DNA from: Paenibacillus donghaensis
GTDB lineage: Bacteria; Bacillota; Bacilli; Paenibacillales; Paenibacillaceae
Length of the DNA stretch: 64,000 nt
NCBI RefSeq assembly: GCF_002192415.1
Contig: NZ_CP021780.1
Span: 3,596,001-3,660,000, forward strand
Reading direction: 5' to 3'
The stretch's first letter is position 1. Every line of letters starts with the position of its first letter. Below the pieces are notes generated by a model that was not told the DNA's origin, did no database searches, and saw only the letters and a list, made by a program, of their open reading frames with translations. Position numbers and translations under genes: made by a program. Positions 26,005 through 34,841 of this stretch are shown one piece after another.

Positions 26005-27291
26005 TTACAAGTCCGAGCCTTCAAGCGGTGTAGCTACCCTGCGCTCCTCAAGTCTCCGCCATAGACGGTACAGCAGTGCCTTCACGGAGCGCAGGCGGAT
26101 ATTCTCACGGGTTCCCTTAAGATTCAGCTCGAATACCTCGGTTGCCTTGCCCCGCTCTGCAATAGCGACGAACACCAGACCTACCGGCTTGCGCTCGGAA
26201 TACCCCGGACCGGCAACGCCTGTCACCGACAATCCAAAATCCGTATCAGCCGTCATTCTCACCTGCTCGGCTAGCACTTCGGCTACTTGACGGCTTACCG
26301 CTCCGGGTGCATCCACGCCTTCCAGAAATGCGCTTGGAACATTCAGCAGCTTCATCTTCATCTCATTGGAATAGCAGACGATGCCGCCCTTGAACATCGA
26401 TGCGCTGCCCGGCACATTGGTGATACTCTGCATCAGCAGGCCTCCGGTGCAACTCTCCGCTGCACTGAGCGTCAGCCCCGCATCCGCCATCCAGTCCACA
26501 ATCAGCTGCTCCAGCGGCACATCGATGTTGGCATACATATGTTCAGGCAGAATTGCCTTGATCTGCTCCTCAAGCACGGTGAGCTTCTCCATCGCCTCAC
26601 GCTCGGAAGGCGCTTTGGTTGAGATGCGGACGGTAACCTCACCTTCCTTGGCATAAGGAGCTATGGTAGGGTCCGTCTGGCTGTGGATGAGGTCAATCAG
26701 CTTGTCCTCCAGCAGCGATTCGCCGATCCCGGCGAACTTCAGCATTTTGGAGTAGATCGGCATTTCATTCGTCAGCGCATGCTGCTGCAGCCATGGCTTG
26801 GCCTTGTCGGTGAACATGGGCTTCATCTCGCGCGGCGGTCCGGGCAGAACGATATAATATTTATCCTTTTCAGCAAAAGCAAGCCCGACCGCAAGTCCGA
26901 TTTCATTGGCCAGCGGTGTAGTGCCTTCAATGATAATTGCCTGCTTACGATTGTTCTCGGTCATAAATACCTTGCGCTCATCGAAGAAACGCTGGACATG
27001 GTCCATGGCCAGCTGGTCGATATGCAGCGAGCGGCGGAGTGAAGCAGCCAGCGCTTCTTTGGTAAGATCGTCTTCCGTAGGCCCGATGCCTCCCGTGAAC
27101 AGAATCACATCCGCACGGCTGCGGGCAATCTCTATAGCCTCCTGCAGACGGCTGCTGTTATCGCCGACCACAGTCTGGAAATACACATCGATTCCAAGGG
27201 CAGCAAGCTCCACGGACAGGAACTGCGCGTTGCTGTTTACGATTTGGCCAAGCAAAAGCTCCGTACCAACTGCGATGATTTCTGCTTTCAT
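26005..27291 (-). CDS. cinA: Competence/damage-inducible protein CinA (NMN deamidase type)
   Basis: A 428-residue protein with an N-terminal MoCF-like domain (1-170; GTELLLGQIVNSNAQFL and FTGGIGPTEDDLTKEA) and a C-terminal CinA domain with nicotinamide-mononucleotide amidohydrolase signature LSAAESCTGGLL (near 270) and TGVAGPG. It recycles NMN and is associated with competence. It lies in the conserved order pgsA-cinA-recA. Confidence 0.95.
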   Translation of the reverse strand: MKAEIIAVGTELLLGQIVNSNAQFLSVELAALGIDVYFQTVVGDNSSRLQEAIEIARSRADVILFTGGIGPTEDDLTKEALAASLRRSLHIDQLAMDHVQRFFDERKVFMTENNRKQAIIIEGTTPLANEIGLAVGLAFAEKDKYYIVLPGPPREMKPMFTDKAKPWLQQHALTNEMPIYSKMLKFAGIGESLLEDKLIDLIHSQTDPTIAPYAKEGEVTVRISTKAPSEREAMEKLTVLEEQIKAILPEHMYANIDVPLEQLIVDWMADAGLTLSAAESCTGGLLMQSITNVPGSASMFKGGIVCYSNEMKMKLLNVPSAFLEGVDAPGAVSRQVAEVLAEQVRMTADTDFGLSVTGVAGPGYSERKPVGLVFVAIAERGKATEVFELNLKGTRENIRLRSVKALLYRLWRRLEERRVATPLEGSDL

Positions 27292-27344
27292 AGCTGGCTC
27301 ATGCCTCCTATAGGGTCTGTGGGTAGTTGAGAGTGTCAGTAGTT

Positions 27345-27932
27345 CTAAGAATTATGCAACTGCAGCAAGTGTTTGTTCTTTACGAAATAATCCACTCCGG
27401 AGTAAATCGTAATCAGGGCTGCCGCCCAGATTGCAATATCATCCACCGGAATGCTGATAAATTGGAACGGGAAGTTATTCAGGAGCAGCAGCGAGATCGC
27501 TACAATCTGGACAACAGTCTTAATCTTGCCCCATTTACTCGCGGCGACGACCTTGCCTTCCAGCAGCGCTACCTGGCGCAGTCCGGTTACAGCAAACTCC
27601 CGGCTGATAATAATCACAGCAAGCAGTGAATCACATCTGCCCAGTTCGACAAGCGAGATCAGCACGGCCGAAACCAGCAGCTTGTCCGCGAGCGGGTCCA
27701 GCAGCTTGCCCAGATTGGTGACCATATTATATTTCCTGGCAATATAGCCATCTATTCCGTCCGTACTGGCGGCAAGCAGGAAGATTACTGCCGCAATCAG
27801 GTGGTTGAAGGATAGCTGGAACGAGCCCCAGTGTATAGGTTCAGGGTAGAAACTGAAATTAACCAGCAGAAAAAACATCATTATCGGGATAAGACAAATG
27901 CGGGCAAGTGTGATACGGTTGGGCAAATTCAC
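27345..27932 (-). CDS. pgsA: CDP-diacylglycerol--glycerol-3-phosphate 3-phosphatidyltransferase
   Basis: A 195-residue integral membrane enzyme that makes phosphatidylglycerolphosphate, the first step to phosphatidylglycerol. The CDP-alcohol transferase signature is complete: DGIDGYIARKYNMVTNLG with the downstream LLDPLAD, giving the D-x2-DG-x2-AR-x8-G-x3-D-x3-D pattern. Several hydrophobic helices flank it. GTG at 27932 is chosen as start (VNLPNRITLAR) because GGGGAGG lies seven bases before it; the upstream ATG at 27959 has no such site. Confidence 0.95.
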   Translation of the reverse strand: MNLPNRITLARICLIPIMMFFLLVNFSFYPEPIHWGSFQLSFNHLIAAVIFLLAASTDGIDGYIARKYNMVTNLGKLLDPLADKLLVSAVLISLVELGRCDSLLAVIIISREFAVTGLRQVALLEGKVVAASKWGKIKTVVQIVAISLLLLNNFPFQFISIPVDDIAIWAAALITIYSGVDYFVKNKHLLQLHNS

Positions 27933-27984
27933 TGAAGTTCCTCCCCTTGAATCTTTCATTTCTCTTTTACAATCCTACATTTAG

Positions 27985-28025
27985 GAAAAATCACCCCGCA
28001 AGCAGCTGATCAGCTATGCGGGGCA
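27985..28025 (-). terminator. Terminator after yajQ
   Basis: CCCCGCA-TA-GCTGATCAGC-x-TGCGGGG, a hairpin with a self-complementary inner segment, is followed by TGATTTTTCC on the minus strand. Confidence 0.82.
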
Positions 28026-28042
28026 TCAGAACGGCTCCGCCG

Positions 28043-28534
28043 TTACTTTAAGTTATTAAACTGCAAATCCAGCGGCAAATCCGCCTTGCGCAGCAGTTGG
28101 ATAATCTGCTGCAGATCATCGCGGTTCTTGCCGGTTACGCGGATCTGGTCACCCTGGATCTGGCTCTTCACCTTCAGCTTGGAGTCACGGATCAGAATGT
28201 TGATCTTTTTGGCGTTGTCCTGGTCAATCCCCTGTTTAAGCCCGAGGCGTTGACGTACGCTTCCCATGGAAGCCGGCTCTATTTTGCCGAAATCGAGGTT
28301 CTTCAGGGTAATGCCCCGCTTCACCATCTTGGTCTGCAGAATATCAATCACCGCATTCAGCTTATATTCATCCTCCGAAGCGATGATGAGGGCATCCTTC
28401 TCCAGCTTCAGACTGCTTTTGCTGTTCTTGAAATCAAAGCGGTTGTCGATTTCCTTCTCCGTCTGGTTGATGGCGTTGGTTAATTCCTGCATATCCATCT
28501 TGGATACAATATCAAACGAACTTTCCGAACTCAT
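28043..28534 (-). CDS. YajQ-family nucleotide-binding protein
   Basis: A 163-residue protein of the YajQ/UPF0234 family: two ferredoxin-like folds starting SSFDIVSKMDMQELTNAINQ and ending KADLPLDLQFNNLK. Some members bind cyclic di-GMP; others bind tRNA or other nucleotides. ATG at 28534 fits an upstream AAAGGA and gives the family length; an in-frame ATG at 28594 would add an unrelated tail. It sits between pgsA and a small membrane protein gene. Confidence 0.92.
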   Translation of the reverse strand: MSSESSFDIVSKMDMQELTNAINQTEKEIDNRFDFKNSKSSLKLEKDALIIASEDEYKLNAVIDILQTKMVKRGITLKNLDFGKIEPASMGSVRQRLGLKQGIDQDNAKKINILIRDSKLKVKSQIQGDQIRVTGKNRDDLQQIIQLLRKADLPLDLQFNNLK

Positions 28535-28709
28535 TACTCCACGTCCTTTGCATACATTTATTCTGCTACCATTATATGAGAAAGGGACTCGCAAGTCTAA
28601 TTATGTATAAGCACTTCATCCTCCGGCACACAAAACAGCCCCACCAGGTGGAGCTTTCCGTGAACCGGCTCCAACTGCGGGAGCAATATCCCTCAAGTCT
28701 CTAAGGGCA

Positions 28710-28744
28710 AAAATACGTCCCCCGAACCAGCTTCCGGGAGACGT
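28710..28744 (-). terminator. Terminator after the 53-residue membrane protein gene
   Basis: ACGTCTCCCGGAA pairs with TTCGGGGGACGT on the minus strand and is followed by ATTTTTGC. Confidence 0.8.
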
Positions 28745-28758
28745 TCATTCAGCGGATT

Positions 28759-28920
28759 CTATCTGCTGCGGGCAGGGGACCGGAACATGTCCAGCAACCC
28801 CAGCACAATATGTGCCAGTCCAAAGCCAAGAATTCCATAACCCCAGGCGTTCGGCATCAAATAATATCCGAGAAGACTGACGATCACGCCCAGTCCTGTT
28901 ACGATCCAACTGACGGTCAT
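28759..28920 (-). CDS. Small two-helix membrane protein, 53 residues
   Basis: A short reading frame with good signals: GAGGTG nine bases before ATG at 28920, and a strong terminator 15 bases after TAG at 28759. The product starts MTVSWIVTGLGVIVSLLGYY, continues MPNAWGYGILGFGLAHIVLG and ends in a basic tail FRSPARSR. It has two hydrophobic segments joined by a short Pro/Asn turn, a hairpin membrane protein. I do not recognise a named family. It lies between rodZ and yajQ. Confidence 0.75.
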   Translation of the reverse strand: MTVSWIVTGLGVIVSLLGYYLMPNAWGYGILGFGLAHIVLGLLDMFRSPARSR

Positions 28921-29004
28921 AAGAGAAAACACCTCACTTTGGCGTAAGAACTGTTAAATCAGTTTTAGGTTCTCCATAATGCCAAAGTCTATACAGGTTC
29001 CCTC

Positions 29005-29967
29005 TTATTCGCCTGCCGCTTCATCACTTCCAGTGTTACTGCCGGTTTCTGCCCCGCTGTTGTCCAGTTCCAGCAGAATACGCGACGAGGTTTTGCCGTC
29101 GGTAACAGGCTGGCCGTTGACTGTAATTGCCGTAGCTGGCGCATAACCGGATTTGATGTACATGTTCTCGCTGCCCAGGACAAAGGTACCGCTATAGCCG
29201 GCTTCCGTGTTGTCGAAGTACAGCTTCTCACCCTTGGAGTTCTCCCCGTTGTACACTTCAAGCCAACTCTTGCCGGTAGCTTCAATCTTAACCTCTACTT
29301 GACTCCCGGTCGGTGCCGCTACCTTGAAAATAGTCGTCTTGCCTGACTTCCGGTCTTCAGTGACAGTAACCGCACCGCTCTCTGGCGAAGGGGTAGGAGA
29401 TACTTCAGGAGAAGCTGTAGGCGCTACGGTGGCTCCCGGAGTCGCCTCGCCCCCTTCACTTCCCGGCGATGCCGATGGCGCTGTTACACCGCCCCCAGCC
29501 GCCGTGGGAGACGGCTGCACCTTAGCCGGGTCCTGCTGCTCGTCCGTCATGCTTGACGGAGGCGCTGTTTCAGGGTCTGGCTTATTTAAGCTCGAAGCAT
29601 ACATGTAGATCACCGCAACAATCAATATCGGGAAGGTCCACATCAGCAGCGTAGGCAGCCATTTATTGTTACGTTCCGTTTCCGGCCTGCGACTGCGCTT
29701 CTGAATGACGGTTTCCATGGTGGTATCCACCGGAGGCGCAGGCACATTCCCGTGCTCTTCCAGTAGTTCATCGGGATTAACGCCCACCGCCTCCGCGTAG
29801 GTTTTGATAAAGGCCCGGACATAAAAACTTCCCGGCAGCACCTTGTAATCCCCCGCTTCGATGGCTTCTAAATATTTTTTGCGAATTTTTGTTACTTCCT
29901 GGACATCGTCAAGACTCATCCCTTTTTGCAGGCGTGCCTCCTTCAATTGCCGGCCCAGTTCCGACAT
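29005..29967 (-). CDS. rodZ: Cell-shape protein RodZ-like, HTH and C-terminal DUF4115 domain
   Basis: A 320-residue bitopic protein (YmfM/RodZ type) linking the elongation machinery to the membrane. Residues 1-80 are the cytoplasmic helix-turn-helix (LGRQLKEARLQKGMSLDDVQEVTKI). One membrane helix is at about 105-123 (WLPTLLMWTFPILIVAVIYMYA). A Pro/Thr/Ser-rich linker (130-205) and an outside beta domain (DUF4115, KSWLEVYNGENSKGE) follow. AGGAGGTG precedes ATG. Position between ymfK and pgsA matches B. subtilis. Confidence 0.92.
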   Translation of the reverse strand: MSELGRQLKEARLQKGMSLDDVQEVTKIRKKYLEAIEAGDYKVLPGSFYVRAFIKTYAEAVGVNPDELLEEHGNVPAPPVDTTMETVIQKRSRRPETERNNKWLPTLLMWTFPILIVAVIYMYASSLNKPDPETAPPSSMTDEQQDPAKVQPSPTAAGGGVTAPSASPGSEGGEATPGATVAPTASPEVSPTPSPESGAVTVTEDRKSGKTTIFKVAAPTGSQVEVKIEATGKSWLEVYNGENSKGEKLYFDNTEAGYSGTFVLGSENMYIKSGYAPATAITVNGQPVTDGKTSSRILLELDNSGAETGSNTGSDEAAGE

Positions 29968-29994
29968 ACCATCACCTCCTCTTTCATAGTGGCT

Positions 29995-30762
29995 CTATAG
30001 ATCATCGCTATAGTTTGTAGTAAAGGTCTCATACAGAATTTCTTCATTCGGATTGCTGCGCAGTTCAATAATGATATTGAAATCATCGAAGCTGTACTGT
30101 GACTCCCGCACAAAAATATCCGGGTGCTCGATCACCTTGGTGCTTGGCATGCTCATCACATTCTGCAGCAGATTATAATGCTTCTCATTGGAACGAATCG
30201 TGCTTACAATACCGTCAATGATAAATACATTGTTCGGATTCAGCTCATCATCGGCCAGCTGGCTGCGAACCGTCTGGCGGAGCAGGGTGGAAGATACGAA
30301 GGTCCACCGCTTCATGGCGCAGACGCTGCCTGCGATGATCGATTCCGTCTTGCCCACACGCGGCATCCCGCGCAGTCCGATTACCTGATTGCCTTCCCTT
30401 TTGAACAATTCACCAAGAAAATCAACCAGCAGTCCTAGCTCGTCGCGGGTAAAGCGGAAGGTCTTCCGGTCATCCGAATCCCGGTCAATGTACCGTCCGT
30501 GACGCACAGCAAGCTTGTCTACAAGCTTTGGGGTGCGCAGCGCGGTGACGGTTATATTATCCACCTTTTTGAGCATTTCGCCCATCAGCATGATTTTGTC
30601 GTCATCATTGGTTTCGAGCAGCATTCCGCGGGTTTTGCCTTCAACGCCATTGATTGTGAGGATGTTGACTTCAAGCATCCCCAGCATGGAAGCGATATCA
30701 CCTAACAGACCGGGTCTGTTTTTGTGTATCTTGTATTCCATGTACCATTGTTTATACTCCAC
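29995..30762 (-). CDS. ymfK: YmfK-type protein (DUF3388)
   Basis: A 255-residue conserved cytoplasmic protein of unknown function. Residues 10-75 look like an ACT fold (YKIHKNRPGLLGDIASMLGML, then ILTINGVEGKTRGMLL). The second half has a P-loop-like IGLRGMPRVGKTES near residue 125 and an Asp-containing strand NNVFIIDGI, suggesting nucleotide binding. The start is GTG after GAGGTG. It lies in the invariant ymfJ-ymfK-rodZ order. Confidence 0.88.
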   Translation of the reverse strand: MEYKQWYMEYKIHKNRPGLLGDIASMLGMLEVNILTINGVEGKTRGMLLETNDDDKIMLMGEMLKKVDNITVTALRTPKLVDKLAVRHGRYIDRDSDDRKTFRFTRDELGLLVDFLGELFKREGNQVIGLRGMPRVGKTESIIAGSVCAMKRWTFVSSTLLRQTVRSQLADDELNPNNVFIIDGIVSTIRSNEKHYNLLQNVMSMPSTKVIEHPDIFVRESQYSFDDFNIIIELRSNPNEEILYETFTTNYSDDL

Positions 30763-30771
30763 TTCTACACC

Positions 30772-30924
30772 TCATAGATTCCTTTTCCCTGCGTTTTGCC
30801 ACATGCGAAGTAGAAGCGGCTCAGCCAATCCTGATAAAAGGCCTCCGCTGCTGATAGGCAGAACGGTCCAAAGACACGGGTCACGTTTAATGATATATAA
30901 AATAAAAATGAAAAACAAGGACAC
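30772..30924 (-). CDS. Doubtful 50-residue hydrophobic reading frame
   Basis: A frame starting GTG at 30924 (VSLFFIFILYIIKRDP...) ends at TGA 30772, ten bases before ymfK. The N-terminus is a membrane-like stretch and the end is basic. It fills the gap between the ymfJ terminator and ymfK, but no ribosome-binding site precedes the GTG, so it may not be a gene. Confidence 0.25.
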   Translation of the reverse strand: MSLFFIFILYIIKRDPCLWTVLPISSGGLLSGLAEPLLLRMWQNAGKRNL

Positions 30925-30943
30925 GGCTGTAATAATTGCAGAA

Positions 30944-30964
30944 AAGCTCCCGCGAGGGGAGCTT
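30944..30964 (-). terminator. Terminator after ymfJ
   Basis: AAGCTCCCC-TCG-CGGGAGCTT on the minus strand, followed by TTC. It lies 13 bases after the ymfJ stop. Confidence 0.78.
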
Positions 30965-30976
30965 GTTCCGTGAAGC

Positions 30977-31237
30977 CTATGCGTTTTCTTTCGCAAGCTT
31001 GACCATGAGAGTGGCAATAGTATGCTTTTCGGCATCATTACCAACATCCCACAGCTCTTTGATAGCCCGGTTCGAGGTGTTTGCCGGATCGACCTTTTTA
31101 TCGAGGAATTCCCCGATTTCAAAAGCCAGCTTGGAGATGGTTTCATCATTCATCCCCATTTTTTCAGCCTGAATGACCCGTTTCCCGAGAAAGCTTTTCC
31201 AGGTATCAAAATTCTTAATTACGGAGTCCGTTGACAT
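30977..31237 (-). CDS. ymfJ: YmfJ-type protein (DUF3243)
   Basis: An 86-residue helical, charged protein (MSTDSVIKNFDTWKSFLGKRVIQ; later KLAFEIGEFLDKKVDPANTSNRAIKELWDVG). It is conserved in bacilli without a known function. GGAGGATTTAAG precedes ATG. It is preceded by ymfI and followed by a terminator. Confidence 0.9.
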   Translation of the reverse strand: MSTDSVIKNFDTWKSFLGKRVIQAEKMGMNDETISKLAFEIGEFLDKKVDPANTSNRAIKELWDVGNDAEKHTIATLMVKLAKENA

Positions 31238-31378
31238 CTTAAATCCTCCTTCATGTTTACGGTCAGATACCCGGTTACAGATATCCGCCGCCTTACGTGA
31301 GATTTAATAGCAACACTATTAATATGTCACGGCTCCGTATTTCTTATGCTGGAGCATTTCTCCAGCTTCCCCGTAGAC

Positions 31379-32146
31379 TCAGGTAATCCATCCGCCATTC
31401 GGACTGATCACCTGACCGGTGATATACCCTGATTCAGGCAGTGCCAGAAAATAAATAAGCGAAGAGATTTCATGGGGCGTAGCCAGGCGCCCGGCAGGAA
31501 TCTCCTCCTCCAGCATCCGCATCTCATCGGCCTCCAGATTCGACAGCATGGCCGTATTGACCGCTCCCGGCGCAACGGCGTTCACCGTCACCCCCGATGG
31601 AGCCAGCTCCTTGGCCAGTGCCTTGGTGAAGGCGTTGATCCCACCCTTGCTTGCGGAATAAGCCACCTCGCAGGACGCGCCGGAGATGCCCCATACCGAC
31701 GAAACGTTGATGATACGTCCGTACCGCTGGGATACCATATGCTGCATAAAGATCTGGCTGCACATAAAAGTCCCTTTCAGATTCACCGCCATCAGCTCAT
31801 CCCAGGTTTCTTCCGTAACGTCGGCAAGCATCCCGTAATGGGAGATGCCGGCATTGTTGACCAGGATATCCGGCAGCATGCCGCTGCTTTCCAGCTTCTC
31901 GGCCATACGCAAAAGCTGGCTGCGGTCTTTCATATCCGCAGCCACCGTCATCACCTTTGCGCCCAGCGCCATACACCGCCTTGCCACATCGTTGGCGGCT
32001 TCATGCGAGTGCATATAATGAATCACAATATTCATGCCAACAGAAGCAAAGCGTTCGGCGATGGCTCCGCCGATTCCCCCGCTGCCTCCGGTAACCAGTA
32101 CCGTCATTTCTCCTATGGGCTTGCCATTCTCTCCCGGTAAGTTCAT
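31379..32146 (-). CDS. ymfI: Short-chain dehydrogenase YmfI (FabG-like)
   Basis: A 255-residue SDR oxidoreductase. The cofactor motif is VTGGSGGIGGA (near 19), then NNAG (near 95), catalytic Ser in INVSSVWG, and YSASKGG. It resembles 3-oxoacyl-ACP reductase but sits in the ymf cluster rather than with fatty-acid genes, and its substrate is unknown. Its start follows the ymfH stop directly, so the two are co-translated. Confidence 0.9.
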   Translation of the reverse strand: MNLPGENGKPIGEMTVLVTGGSGGIGGAIAERFASVGMNIVIHYMHSHEAANDVARRCMALGAKVMTVAADMKDRSQLLRMAEKLESSGMLPDILVNNAGISHYGMLADVTEETWDELMAVNLKGTFMCSQIFMQHMVSQRYGRIINVSSVWGISGASCEVAYSASKGGINAFTKALAKELAPSGVTVNAVAPGAVNTAMLSNLEADEMRMLEEEIPAGRLATPHEISSLIYFLALPESGYITGQVISPNGGWIT

Positions 32147-33427
32147 TTAGGGGCTCACCACAAGCGAAACGGCCAGCTGATCCCAGTCCACATGCGCCCG
32201 CAGGCGTTCGTTGACTTCAGCCAGTGTAATCGATTCATACAGCGGCAGTACCTCAAACAGATCTCCGCCGCGGAACTGGTATCTGGTGAATTCATGGGCA
32301 ATGCTCTCCGGGGAGTTCAGCATGCGCAGGAAGCCGCCGATTTTCTTCTTGCGGGCGCGCTCAAAGTCCTTCTCGGCGAAGCCGGATTTCAGCATCGGCT
32401 CCACTTCTTCCTTGATCCGCTTCAGCAGCAGATCCGGGTCCTTCGTATCGCCACCGATGGCTGAGAAAGCATATTGCGGTGAGCTGTTGAATTCATGCCC
32501 GAAGCTGTCCGAGATCAATTCCTCATCATACAGCTTCTGGTACAGCGCGGTGCTGCTGCCCAGCAGCAGATCCAGCATCAGTTTGGTCGTAAGATCACGG
32601 CGGACGGCAGCCTTACCGGTCAAACCTTCCGTTTTTTCCTTAAATCCGAACAGACATTTAGGCATCGATACCGCCAGCTTGCTCTCCAGCCGTTCTGTGG
32701 CCACCGGACCAGGCTCCTGCTCAAAGATCCGTTTGATCTCCCCTTGCGCCTCATAGTTCTTGGCCTGCTGATTATTCCGGATCAGCGAGAATACCTTCTC
32801 CGGCTCTACCCCGCCGACCACGAACAGCAGCATATTGCTGGGATGATAAAAGGAGTTGTAGCAGGTATAAAGTGTTTCCTTCGTAATGGTGCCAATCGAT
32901 TCGACCGTGCCGGCAATATCAATCCTTACCGGATGTTTGGCGTACATCGCTTCAATCAGCCCGAAATACACCCGCCAGTCGGGATTATCTGCATACATAT
33001 TGATTTCCTGGCCGATAATGCCTTTCTCCTTCTCCACATTCTCGTCCGTGAAATAAGGATGCTGCACGAAATCCACCAGCGTGTTCAGATTGGCCTCAAT
33101 ATTCTCGGTAGCCGAGAACAGATAGACTGTCTGGTCAAAGCTGGTAAATGCATTGGCCGATGCGCCGTTCGACGCAAAGGTAGCGAAGATGTCGCCTTCC
33201 GGCTCCTCAAACATTTTATGCTCCAGGAAATGGGCAATCCCGTCGGGAACGGTTGTTTCTTCGCCTCCGGCGACATGAAAATGATTATCCACGGAACCGT
33301 ATTTCGTAGCAAAGGTGGCATAGGTTTTTTGGAAGGCCGGCTTTGGCAGCACATAAACCTGAAGACCATTGTCCATAACCTCGTGATAGAGCGTTTCCTG
33401 CAGTCTCTCGTAATGTTTCTGTTCCAC
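32147..33427 (-). CDS. ymfH: M16 zinc peptidase YmfH
   Basis: A 426-residue M16 peptidase with the inverted zinc motif HFLEH (in DGIAHFLEHKMFE, near residue 70) and a downstream Glu in the NTLVDFV...KEKGIIGQEINMY region, so it should be active. The start is GTG after AGGAGG. It pairs with the adjacent ymfF product, which lacks the zinc motif; such active/inactive pairs form the functional M16 chamber. Confidence 0.93.
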   Translation of the reverse strand: MEQKHYERLQETLYHEVMDNGLQVYVLPKPAFQKTYATFATKYGSVDNHFHVAGGEETTVPDGIAHFLEHKMFEEPEGDIFATFASNGASANAFTSFDQTVYLFSATENIEANLNTLVDFVQHPYFTDENVEKEKGIIGQEINMYADNPDWRVYFGLIEAMYAKHPVRIDIAGTVESIGTITKETLYTCYNSFYHPSNMLLFVVGGVEPEKVFSLIRNNQQAKNYEAQGEIKRIFEQEPGPVATERLESKLAVSMPKCLFGFKEKTEGLTGKAAVRRDLTTKLMLDLLLGSSTALYQKLYDEELISDSFGHEFNSSPQYAFSAIGGDTKDPDLLLKRIKEEVEPMLKSGFAEKDFERARKKKIGGFLRMLNSPESIAHEFTRYQFRGGDLFEVLPLYESITLAEVNERLRAHVDWDQLAVSLVVSP

Positions 33428-33429
33428 GG

Positions 33430-34710
33430 CTATTCCTCCTTCTGCCCTGTCAGGAAATAAATCGTATCAAGCTGGAACGTTTCCGCTGCAGCCTTGACCT
33501 CAGCCGCACCGGTCTGCTCCACTTGAGCAAGCAGTTCCATAGCCGATCTGTCTTTGCCGGACAGCTGGCGGTTGAAATCAAAAGAAATCAGCTCAAAGGC
33601 GGAATCCTGGATTTCAGAAAGCAGGTTGCGGATCATCGCCTGGGTCTGGCTCAACTCCAGGTCACTGATATTGCCCGCTTTCAGCTCTTCCAGCTGCTTG
33701 CGGATAATATCAACGGCTTTGCCGTAGTTCTGGGTCTCAATACCGGACTGGATCGTTCCAATGCCCTTGTGCCCGTCATATCGGGAGGATGCATAATAAG
33801 CAAGGCTCTCCTTCTCGCGCACATTGACGAACAGCTTGGAATGGGGGTAGCCACCCAGGATGCCGTTATACATCAGCGCAGAGGCATAATTGTCATCTTT
33901 ATAGGTAATTGAAGTGCGCAGACCCATATTCAGCTTGCCCTGGTTCACATCCAGCCGTTCTTCCACCGTCCGCACTTCGCTGACTGCTGCAGGCTTAAAC
34001 TTGGAAGAATAAGCTGCAACCGGCGAAGGTGCGCGGCCGAAATGGCGTTCCACCAGCTTCTCCACCTCTTCAGGCGTAGTATCGCCAACCACGTACAGAT
34101 CAAGGATGGCGCCATCCAGCCACGATTGGTAAGATTCGTAAAGATTGTCTGGAGTGATTGCGTCCAGATCAGCCCGCTGCCCTAGCGGATGCAGACGGTA
34201 TGGCTCGCTATGGCACATTTCCTCAATGCAGCGTTCAGCGGCATAACGGATCTTGTCGTTAACGATTGCCTCCAGCTTCTTGCGGACGGTTTCCCGTTCG
34301 GTGGCCACATAAGAAGTGCGGAATTTCCCGCTTTCCAGCAGCGGCTTGGTTAGCACTTCTCCCAGAAAAGCGAAGGATTCGCCCAGCAGGCTCTCCTTGC
34401 TCTGCACAAAGGAGTCGTTGATCGTGTCCATGCGGAACTGGACGATCTGGTAATCGCCTCTTTTGTAGACATCAAAACCGAAGCCGGCTCCGTACAGCTC
34501 CTCGAGCTGTTCCCTGAACTGGGTAGTCTCCGGATAAGAGGCTGTGCCTCTGCGAAGCACAAAGGGAATCAGTGCAGTCGGAGTGACGGTATGCTCTTCA
34601 AGCGGAACACCGGCATACAGTGAAATGGCGAAAGTCTTGAACGCCTTTGTCGGCAACACGTGAATCCGCATCCCTGCGGCGCTGCCATGCTGGAAACCAT
34701 TATTAGTCAA
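33430..34710 (-). CDS. ymfF: M16-family protein YmfF (inactive-type subunit)
   Basis: A 426-residue M16 homologue. At the place of HxxEH the sequence reads TALIPFVLRRGTASYPE, so zinc cannot be bound. The R/Y-type substrate-clamp region of inactive M16 subunits (YASSRYDGHKGIGTIQSG) is present. TTG at 34710 is preferred because AAAGGAG lies eight bases before it; another TTG six bases upstream is too close. It is followed by ymfH with a two-base gap. Confidence 0.9.
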   Translation of the reverse strand: MTNNGFQHGSAAGMRIHVLPTKAFKTFAISLYAGVPLEEHTVTPTALIPFVLRRGTASYPETTQFREQLEELYGAGFGFDVYKRGDYQIVQFRMDTINDSFVQSKESLLGESFAFLGEVLTKPLLESGKFRTSYVATERETVRKKLEAIVNDKIRYAAERCIEEMCHSEPYRLHPLGQRADLDAITPDNLYESYQSWLDGAILDLYVVGDTTPEEVEKLVERHFGRAPSPVAAYSSKFKPAAVSEVRTVEERLDVNQGKLNMGLRTSITYKDDNYASALMYNGILGGYPHSKLFVNVREKESLAYYASSRYDGHKGIGTIQSGIETQNYGKAVDIIRKQLEELKAGNISDLELSQTQAMIRNLLSEIQDSAFELISFDFNRQLSGKDRSAMELLAQVEQTGAAEVKAAAETFQLDTIYFLTGQKEE

Positions 34711-34795
34711 GTCCAAAACTCCTTTACGGCGTGGATAGATGCTCTACAATTACTTTATGAAGTATTATCCATTCTAAACCATTCCAAAGTAAGGA

Positions 34796-34823
34796 AGCAA
34801 CCGGAGGTCCATTACCGGTTGCT
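34796..34823 (-). terminator. Hairpin after sleB
   Basis: AGCAACCGG-N10-CCGGTTGCT is a perfect 9-bp stem 19 bases after the sleB stop. The T-rich tail is weak. Confidence 0.7.
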
Positions 34824-34841
34824 CTTACCCATCATTTCAGC

